A DNA stretch of 64,000 nucleotides from CBDDKZ01 sp965230415 (GTDB lineage: Bacteria > Bacteroidota > Bacteroidia > Cytophagales > JAAEPT01). The position numbers and the translations under genes are program-made. Location of the stretch: contig CBDDKZ010000005.1 of the NCBI GenBank assembly GCA_965230415.1, positions 2,418,001 to 2,482,000 of the forward strand. Reading direction: 5' to 3'. Positions 26,330 to 33,900 of the stretch are shown here, one piece after another (the stretch's first letter is position 1; the number at the start of each line of letters is the position of its first letter). Under the pieces are notes generated by a model, which did no database searches, had not been told where the DNA came from, and saw nothing but the letters and a program-made list of their open reading frames with translations.

Positions 26330-27055
26330 ATGAGTATTTTCAAAAGATTATTTAAAATAGGACAATCGGAGGCACATTCTGCTATCGATAAATTAGAAGA
26401 TCCAATCAAATTAACCGAACAAGGTATCAGAGATCTTAAAAAAGACCTTGACAAAGCCTTACACGCTTTGGCAGAAGTGAAAGCGTTGGCAATACGTTCA
26501 AGAAACGAAGGTGAGACTGAATCGGCCAAGGCAAAAGATTACGAGAAAAAGGCCATGCTTTTATTGCAAAAAGCAGAAAAAGGGGAGATTGCTCCCGAAG
26601 ATGCCGATCGTTTAGCCAGTGAAGCACTTGTTAAAAAGAGCGAAGCAGAGCAACAGGCTGCACGTGCAAAAGCCGATCAGGATAAATTTGACAAAAACGT
26701 CGCTCAGCTTGATGTAAACGTGAAGAGTTTGAGAACAAATATTTCCAAATACGAAAACGAATTACGTACGCTTAAGGCACGAGTGAAAGTAAGCGATGCC
26801 ACTAAGAAAATCAATAAACAAATGGCTCAAATAGATGCTACCAGTACCGTTTCCATGTTGGAGCGTATGAAAGAAAAAGTAGCTCAGGAAGAAGCCTTAG
26901 CTGAATCTTATGGAGACATTGCCAATGAGAGCAAAAGTGTGGACGATGAGATCGATAAGGCCCTAAATACCGGAACAGCACAAACAGCTGCTTCAGACGA
27001 CCTTGCGGCTCTTAAAGCCAAAATGGGTATTAACAAAAGCGACTCTGCTGAGTAA
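26330..27055 (+). CDS. pspA: PspA/IM30 (ESCRT-III-like) membrane-stress protein
   Basis: A 241-residue, almost fully helical protein of the PspA/Vipp1 family: N-terminal helix MSIFKRLFKIGQSEAHSAID, followed by KLEDPIKLTEQGIRDL and long Ala/Glu/Lys-rich coiled coils. PspA assembles into rings and rods on stressed membranes and is an ESCRT-III homologue. PspF, PspB and PspC are absent here; instead it sits in a YbjN-PspA-DUF1449-flotillin set seen in diverse bacteria. Its C-terminus ends in a short helix (DDLAALKAKMGI). A strong hairpin follows in the gap before the next gene. Confidence 0.92.
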   Translation: MSIFKRLFKIGQSEAHSAIDKLEDPIKLTEQGIRDLKKDLDKALHALAEVKALAIRSRNEGETESAKAKDYEKKAMLLLQKAEKGEIAPEDADRLASEALVKKSEAEQQAARAKADQDKFDKNVAQLDVNVKSLRTNISKYENELRTLKARVKVSDATKKINKQMAQIDATSTVSMLERMKEKVAQEEALAESYGDIANESKSVDDEIDKALNTGTAQTAASDDLAALKAKMGINKSDSAE

Positions 27056-27101
27056 GCTCGTTCTAAATGGTCTTTGAGCCTTTGGATTAAGCATAAATTC
27101 G

Positions 27102-27123
27102 CCGGTAGCAATTTTGCTACCGG
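27102..27123 (+). other. perfect intra-operon hairpin after pspA, no U-tract
   Basis: CCGGTAGCAA and TTGCTACCGG (27102-27111, 27114-27123) form a 10-bp inverted repeat 46 bases after the pspA stop. No T-run follows, so it is not a classical terminator. It may protect the ybjN-pspA mRNA from 3' exonucleases, giving more PspA than downstream products. Confidence 0.6.
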
Positions 27124-27154
27124 TACCTAACCTAAACAACTATTATTACCATCA

Positions 27155-27847
27155 ATGATTATATTATCTGTAAGCCAAGTTATTCAAGAATCCTTCTCTG
27201 CTGTAAATATTGTACCTACTACCATGCTCTGCCTGGCAGTGGTCTACTGGTTTACAGTAATTTTAGGTGCACTGGATATGGGCTTTCTCGATTTTGATCT
27301 TGATGTGGATTATGAAGCTGACGTCGATATCCAGGTAGATGTAGATGCCGAAGTCAGTGCTGATGTAGATGGTGGTGCAGAGCCATCTATGTTTATTAAA
27401 TTACTATCTTTCTTTAACCTGGGGAAAGTCCCTTTCATGGTGGTCTTCACAGCCGTTGCTATTCCTATGTGGTTTATAGCTACAACAACAAATAGCTGGT
27501 TAGGTATTCATCATCTAGGAATTGCATTACTGCTTACCATTCCTTATTTGTTTGTCAGTCTACTGCTTAGCAAAGTAGTAACACAGCCACTGGCAAAACT
27601 CTTTCACAAAATGGAAAAAGATGAAGTACATGATACAGATCTTATAGGTAAAATTTGCCGCGTAAAATATGGTATAAACGATGAACGAACCAGTCAGGCA
27701 GAAGTAGATTATGATGGACGTTCTTACCTTATTAATGCCAAGGCTACCAGTAATAAATCACTAGCCAGGGGCGAAACAGGTCTACTCATCGATTACATCA
27801 AAGAAGATGATTATTACCTGGTAGAACCCTATGCTAACCCTACTTAA
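27155..27847 (+). CDS. DUF1449/YqiJ-type OB-fold membrane protein
   Basis: A 230-residue membrane protein. A transmembrane segment at about 22-40 is followed by an acidic loop at 46-72 in which Asp alternates with Val or Ala (DVDYEADVDIQVDVDAEV). Two further transmembrane segments lie at about 92-112 and 120-142, and a C-terminal NfeD-like OB-fold domain at about 150-228. E. coli YqiJ, next to the flotillin YqiK, is the model for this pairing. NfeD/YqiJ proteins bind or organise flotillins. The acidic loop is longer than I would expect and could bind divalent cations or a basic partner. Confidence 0.8.
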   Translation: MIILSVSQVIQESFSAVNIVPTTMLCLAVVYWFTVILGALDMGFLDFDLDVDYEADVDIQVDVDAEVSADVDGGAEPSMFIKLLSFFNLGKVPFMVVFTAVAIPMWFIATTTNSWLGIHHLGIALLLTIPYLFVSLLLSKVVTQPLAKLFHKMEKDEVHDTDLIGKICRVKYGINDERTSQAEVDYDGRSYLINAKATSNKSLARGETGLLIDYIKEDDYYLVEPYANPT

Positions 27848-27922
27848 AAAACTGAACTACTCTGAACACAAGCTAATTACTATTATTAATCTATTGTTTA
27901 ATTCTAACAACCACAATTACAT

Positions 27923-30181
27923 ATGATAACAAAAACTATGATATTAGTTGGCATTATTGTCTTTGTGTCAATTGGCCTAGCGGCCATGATACTCAAAATG
28001 TACAAGAAGGCCATTCAAGGTTTTGCATTAGTGCGAACTGGTTTCGGAAACACCAAGGTATCCTTTAGCGGGCTATTTGTAGTACCAATTATCCATAAAA
28101 TGGAAACAATGGATACCACCGTTAAAACCATTATGATTGAACGTTCCGGGAAGGACGGCCTTGTTTGTAAAGACAACATGCGCGCCGATATTAAAGTGAC
28201 CTTTTTCGTGCGCGTAAATCCTACTACCGAAGCAGTGGCCAAAGTGGCTCAATCCCTTGGTTGTTCTCGTGCGTCCGATCAACGCGCCCTGGAAGATCTC
28301 TTCGATGCGAAATTTTCGGAGGCCCTTAAAACAGTCGGTAAGCATTTCGATTTCGTAGAGCTATACAACTCACGTGCCGCATTCAACGACCGGATTGTAG
28401 AAGAAATAGGTAAAGACCTCAATGGTTATGTGCTCGACGATTGTGCGATTGACTACCTGGAGCAAACACCGCTCAACAACCTGGATGAAAAGAATATCCT
28501 CGATGCGGTAGGTATCAAGAAAATTATTGAGCTTACCTCAGACGAAAAAATTAAGTCCAACCTCATTGAGAAAGAAAAGGAAAAAGTAATCACAAAACAG
28601 AATGTGGAGGCTCGCGAAACGGTGCTTGAACTCGAAAAGCAACTTGCCGAAAAAGAGGCCAAGCAGAGGCGTGAGATCGAAACCATTCGTTATACAGAGA
28701 ATGCCGAGATTGACCGGGTGAGAGAAGAGGAGCGTGAAAAAGCGGAGCGTGCACGCATACAGGTGGAAGAAGAGCTTGAAGTGGCCGAACAGAATAAATT
28801 GCGACAGGTAATTGTTGCCAAAAAGAACAAGGAAAGAACCGATGCCATAGAAACGGAACGTGTGTTGAAAGACAAGGAGCTTGAAGCTACCGAACGTCAA
28901 CGGGTGGTAGAGCTTGCTCAGATTGAAAAAGAAAAGGCACTTGAAGAGGAGCGTAAAAACATTCAGGATGTGATTCGCGAACGTGTGTCTGTAGAAAAGG
29001 CAGTGGTAGAAGAAGAAGAGAAAATCAAGGATACGAAGGCGATAGCTGAGGCAGATCGTGAGAAGACGGTCGCAATTACCAATGCCGAAATGGAGGCCGA
29101 AGAAGCTTTGGTAAAAGAGATCAAAGCTGCCGAGGCACGCAAACAAGCTGCCGAACACAATGCACAACAAATGAACATCGTTGCCGAAGCGGAGCAACAA
29201 GCTTCCGTAAAACGTGCCGAGGCTAAAAAGATTATGGCCGAAGCAGCCGCAGCTGAGGTGGCTTCTCGTGGTATGGGTGAAGCACAGGTGATTGAAGCGA
29301 AGGCCGAGGCGATGCAGAAACAAGGTGAATCTGAGGCTCAGGTCATTGAAATGAAAGCAAGGGCAGAGGCCAAAGGCTATGAAGAGCAGGGTTTGAGTGA
29401 GGCTAAAGTGATACAAGAAAAAGCGGTTGCCATAGAAACACGCGGTAAATCGGAAGCAGCAGTTATCGCTGAGAAGCACGCCGCAGAAGCCAAAGGTATT
29501 GAACTTAAGGCTGTGTCGGAAGCTAAAGGCTTAGAAGAACAAGGGTTAAGCGAAGCCCGTGTCATTCAGGAAAAAGCATCGGCGGAAGAAGCTCGTGGTA
29601 TGGCCGAAGCGAAAGTTACTCAGGAGAAACTCGCTGCAGAAGCCAAAGGTATCGAAGAGAAAGCGGAAGCGATGCAGAAACTCGATGGCGTTGGTCGTGA
29701 GCACGAAGAGTTTAAGCTACGCCTTGAAAAAGATAAGGAAATCGAGCTGGCGAAAATTAGTATACATGAGGTGGTTGCCCAAGCACAGGCGCAGGTAATT
29801 GCCGAAGGATTGAAAGCTGCCAAAATAGATATCGTAGGTGGTGAAACCATGTTCTTCGATCAAATTGTAGGTTCTATCGCAAATGGTAAGAAAATTGATC
29901 GAATGGTCGATAACAGCCATGTACTGGAACAGGTAAAAGACACTTTCTTCGGTGGCGACGGCAACAACGGCGATTTTAAAGAAAACCTGCGCAACTTTGT
30001 CGATCAGTTTGGTATTAGCATGCAAGATATTAAAGATCTCAGCGTAGCAAACCTACTGAACAAAATGGCAGGTCAGACAACTGACAAGTCGATGCTCGCC
30101 AAAATTGGGCAGCTGCTCGGTGTTGCAAACCTGACAGGAGTAGCCGATAAAGGTATCGACTCATTAGGTATCTTCAAATAA
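27923..30181 (+). CDS. long flotillin (SPFH/band 7) with extended Ala/Glu/Lys coiled coil
   Basis: A 752-residue membrane-scaffold protein. One N-terminal transmembrane anchor (about 4-25) and an SPFH/band-7 domain (about 30-200) precede a coiled coil from about 215 to 600. A C-terminal globular part of about 130 residues (VVAQAQAQVIAEGLKAAK...MFFDQIVG) follows. The coiled coil is longer than in common flotillins and includes about six degenerate repeats of roughly 22 residues with the pattern SEAxVIxxKA. Flotillins form detergent-resistant membrane assemblies. The DUF1449 protein upstream is its expected partner. A hairpin follows its stop. Confidence 0.9.
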   Translation: MITKTMILVGIIVFVSIGLAAMILKMYKKAIQGFALVRTGFGNTKVSFSGLFVVPIIHKMETMDTTVKTIMIERSGKDGLVCKDNMRADIKVTFFVRVNPTTEAVAKVAQSLGCSRASDQRALEDLFDAKFSEALKTVGKHFDFVELYNSRAAFNDRIVEEIGKDLNGYVLDDCAIDYLEQTPLNNLDEKNILDAVGIKKIIELTSDEKIKSNLIEKEKEKVITKQNVEARETVLELEKQLAEKEAKQRREIETIRYTENAEIDRVREEEREKAERARIQVEEELEVAEQNKLRQVIVAKKNKERTDAIETERVLKDKELEATERQRVVELAQIEKEKALEEERKNIQDVIRERVSVEKAVVEEEEKIKDTKAIAEADREKTVAITNAEMEAEEALVKEIKAAEARKQAAEHNAQQMNIVAEAEQQASVKRAEAKKIMAEAAAAEVASRGMGEAQVIEAKAEAMQKQGESEAQVIEMKARAEAKGYEEQGLSEAKVIQEKAVAIETRGKSEAAVIAEKHAAEAKGIELKAVSEAKGLEEQGLSEARVIQEKASAEEARGMAEAKVTQEKLAAEAKGIEEKAEAMQKLDGVGREHEEFKLRLEKDKEIELAKISIHEVVAQAQAQVIAEGLKAAKIDIVGGETMFFDQIVGSIANGKKIDRMVDNSHVLEQVKDTFFGGDGNNGDFKENLRNFVDQFGISMQDIKDLSVANLLNKMAGQTTDKSMLAKIGQLLGVANLTGVADKGIDSLGIFK
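29276..29680 (+). repeat. degenerate tandem repeats in the flotillin coiled coil
   Basis: Residues about 452-590 of the flotillin repeat units such as GEAQVIEAKAEAMQKQ, SEAKVIQEKAVAIETRG, SEARVIQEKASAEEARG and AEAKVTQEKLAAEAKG, about 22 residues each. The DNA repeats are diverged, so copy number is probably stable rather than slipping. Confidence 0.7.
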
Positions 30182-30218
30182 ACACGTATTTAACTAAAAT
30201 TAAACTTAATCTGTGAAT

Positions 30219-30253
30219 CCATTTTGTTGACTTAATCATGGTCAACAAAATAG
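30219..30253 (+). other. perfect intra-operon hairpin after the flotillin gene, no U-tract
   Basis: ATTTTGTTGAC (30221-30231) and GTCAACAAAAT (30241-30251) form an 11-bp stem with a 9-base loop, extended by CC/GG outside a bulge. The sequence after it is not T-rich. It lies in the 170-base gap between flotillin and the PH-like membrane protein and may be an mRNA stabiliser or a processing site. Confidence 0.6.
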
Positions 30254-30351
30254 GATTAACGGAAGCATAAAATTCATCAATTGCTGTAAACTTACGCTGA
30301 TACCATATGCTCCTCAAAACGAGGATGACTAAAACTTAACGCAGTAAAAAG

Positions 30352-30912
30352 ATGAAAAACTTAAAAGAATTTCCCAATACACCAAAAGACGTAACCGTGG
30401 AAGCAAAGAAAAATGGTTATGTATTTACCATTGATGAACGAAAACCCTTGTGGGCGCTGATGCATTTTGCCTTATTTCTGTTTGCAATTGCTATAGTGGT
30501 CAACTGGGTACTGTCCGATGAATCTTTCCCTACCAGTCAGTTAATACTGATGAGCATTGCCTCTCTTTTTGGCTTATATGCCGGGTTTAGATTTGTGCAC
30601 TTTTTTACCAAACGAACTATTGTGATTTTAAATGCAAATGAAATGATAAGTTATATCCGGTCGGTACTGAAATTTCAAAAAAGAAAAGTGGATTTAAGTG
30701 CTATAAAAGGAGTGCATATTACTCGGAAAACAGGGCAGGGAAGCGTAAGTGAAGTTGGGGCCGAGAGAAATTATATACGAGAAATCCTGGAAGTAGATTT
30801 AGGGACTCGTCGTTTTGCATTAGCGAAAGATGCGTCGTCTCATGCGCGTTATTTTCTCAAAGCCAGCCTCAATAATTACAGATATCGAAACAATCAACAA
30901 CTAGCGGCTTAA
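30352..30912 (+). CDS. two-TM protein with PH-like domain, upstream of the giant ATPase
   Basis: A 186-residue protein with hydrophobic segments at about 33-53 and 61-84, followed by a soluble domain of about 100 residues. Its strand pattern (TIVILNANEMISYIR, KVDLSAIKGVHITRK) resembles bacterial PH-like (bPH) domains that follow a membrane hairpin. No exact family is recognised. It ends 6 bases before the ATPase start, so it is surely co-transcribed and may anchor the ATPase at the membrane. Confidence 0.65.
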   Translation: MKNLKEFPNTPKDVTVEAKKNGYVFTIDERKPLWALMHFALFLFAIAIVVNWVLSDESFPTSQLILMSIASLFGLYAGFRFVHFFTKRTIVILNANEMISYIRSVLKFQKRKVDLSAIKGVHITRKTGQGSVSEVGAERNYIREILEVDLGTRRFALAKDASSHARYFLKASLNNYRYRNNQQLAA

Positions 30913-30918
30913 TTAACT

Positions 30919-33900
30919 ATGCAGGAACACCAAGATAAAGAAATAAAACTGGAAGGAGATACCTATGAGGTGCTTCGCGGACGATTACTCAAACATATTG
31001 ACGATTTACAAAAACGTCTTGGTAATTTAAATAAAGCGAGAAAAGAAGTCTTTGGTTCTATAGAGACCAGCCTCTTATCTACAGAGCGCATTACCACCGG
31101 AAATAACTGTGTTTCCAGGGACATGATACCCATAGGGAATTCTTTTATTCTTGGTTATAATGTGCATATTGGACTACGCATGGAAACTAATATTGCCGAT
31201 GTTTTCAGCATTTATAAATATGAAAACCATCAGTTTCATGCGCAGGATCTTACACTCGTTAATGACGCCCGGTTTGAAGAAGACTTCAAAAATCTTTATA
31301 AATACTACAAACAAACAGAGTTTGTGAAGTTTGCACGTGTCGGTACGTTTTTATACATGGTGTTTCGTATTGGTAAGAGTGTGAACGATATTAAGGTTTT
31401 TAAATGGGCGATTAATGAGGACAAGCTCGTTTATGTAGATGCGCGAAGTGAACACGAATTCAAGTATCCGGAACAGCATCAATTTGAATGGAAACGTGTA
31501 ACCCGGGACATGCAGCGCGACGGGGCTAATGCACATTTTAGTATTGAAGATTTGGTCTTTGTCGAAACAATTGGTGGCGACCTTACTATTAAAGTCGAAG
31601 ATAACACTGACACGGGACAGGGTATTTATAGCGAGCCTGTTGAACAAGCCGATCAAACACTCGATGATGCTGAAATACATTATGCCATTCTGGGTAACAT
31701 TATCCTGCTAAAAGTTAAGCCCTATCAGGAACGTGATTTCAGGTATATCGTATTTAACTCAAAAATTCAGGAAGCAAGGCGCATAGACGCCATAGAAAAT
31801 GCCTGCGTTCTACTACCAGATGATCACGGGCTCATATTTCCCGACGGCTATTACCTGCAAACGGGAGAATTCAAATTATTCGATCACGACCTGAAAGACC
31901 TTCTTTATGAACGTCGTCTCCTGTCTCCGAATGGAGAAGACTACTTGTATGTATTTTTCAACAGAGCAGAAGGAATCTACTTGTTACTGTCTTATAACTT
32001 AATAGAGCAAACAGTCGATACTCCTGTGATCTGTTCGGGTTATTCCATTTTTGAAAATGGAGAGATGTGCTATTTCAAATCGGATGGAGAACCTAAAAAG
32101 CACCATATAGTGCAAATTTGGCAAACCCCTTACGTAGGGCCTGATTATGAAATTCAGTCTGTAAAAGATGACTTTTTATATAAAATAGGAAATAAAGACA
32201 TCGTGAGAGCTATGGCGGGATGTCATGAAATAATGTACCTCATGCACAAAGGGGAAGGTTATGCCGGGCTGTATTTGGAGATCATGAAAAAGTCGAGCGA
32301 CTTGTTAGATACCTACTATTGGTTGGATAAAGAAGAAACCTATGAATTGCAGATACCTATTCTGGCTATCAAAGAAACAGCATCACTGGCAATCGATGAG
32401 TATGAGAAAGTCCGGAATATTAAAAGTAGTACGCGTCAGCAACTAAATTTAGTTAAGCAAAAGAAAGAAGACCTTACCAAGCAGATAGGTAGGCAGAAAC
32501 CGAAGTCGGTCAATGAATTTGTGAAGTACCTGGCCGACTTACGTATACTTCGTGGAGAGACAATTTCGCTTAAAGAGTTGCGCTACATAAACCTGGAAAG
32601 TGTTGAGTCGCTGGAAGCGGAAATTGAAGCTATCAACGATGAGATGGCGCGCGACTGTGTTAAGTACCTCGTCAAAAAAGAATCGTTAAACCCTTATGAG
32701 CAAAGAGTTCGTGACATCGAAGCATCGATTGATGGCCTTAAGAAAGTAGTTGATGCCAACAAAGTAGAGGAGCAGATCGACCAGACTTCATTAGAGCTGG
32801 AAATGCTTATCGAAATAGTGAGTAATTTGAAGATAGAAGATGCCACGCAAACAACCCAAATAATAGATCATATATCGGCCATTTATTCGAGCTTTAACCA
32901 AATCAAAGTGGCGCTTAAACGAAAGCGCAAAGATTTATTGGCAGTAGAAGGAACAGCGGAGTTTAATGCACAAATTAAACTAATAAGTCAGGGGCTTATT
33001 AACTACCTCGACATGGTTACTACTCCAGAGAAATGTGACGAGTTTTTGGCGAAGCTGATGGTACAGCTGGAGGAATTGGAAGGTAAATTTGCCGAGTTTG
33101 ATGACTTTATCGAAAAAATTTCTTTGAAACGTGAAGAGATTTATAGCGCTTTTGAAAGTAAAAAAGTAGCACTGTTGGAGGCGCGAAACAAAAGGGCTAA
33201 TACCTTACAGGCCTCTGCCGATCGTATTATAAAAGCCAGCCAGGGACGGGCGTCCAAATTCGATTCTGTAAATGAAATCAATGGTTACTTCGCTGCCGAT
33301 ATCATGATCGAAAAGGCACGAAATATAATTGATGAGCTTATAGAAATGGGTGATACGGTTAAAGCTGATGACATCCAAAGTAGGCTCAAGACTGTAAAAG
33401 AAGAAGCAATAAGGCAACTAAAAGACAAAAGTGAGCTCTTTGTCGACGGCGAAAACACCATTAAACTGGGTAATTATTCCTTTTTGGTGAACACACAGGC
33501 GCTGCAATTAACAATCGTCAATAAAGACGATGACCTGTATTTCCATTTAACCGGCACCAACTTTTTCGAACTCATTCGCGATCAGAAAATGAATGACTAT
33601 CAGCGTTTTTGGGATAGGCCACTGGTGTCTGAAAGCAAAGAAGTTTACAGAGCAGAATATTTGGCCTATAAGTTTTGGCATTATATTAATAATGCGGAGT
33701 CCGATACGCGCCAAAAAGGGGAAGAGATCGCTTTGATGTCTCTTGAGCATATACAGGAGCAGGTTTCAGAATTTATGGCTCAGCGCTTTGATGAAGGTTA
33801 TGTCAAAGGTGTTCACGATTACGATGCATCGCTTATCTTCAGCAAGCTCAATGCGATGGTTCACGGAACCGATCTGTTACGTTTTAGCTCTTCAGCAAGA

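Noticed and set aside
28538..29479. A 313-codon minus-strand ORF within the flotillin gene
   Set aside because: It is a reflection of the Glu/Lys/Ala-rich coiled coil on the other strand: rich in Phe/Leu/Cys with no family pattern, while the plus frame has a clear SPFH domain.
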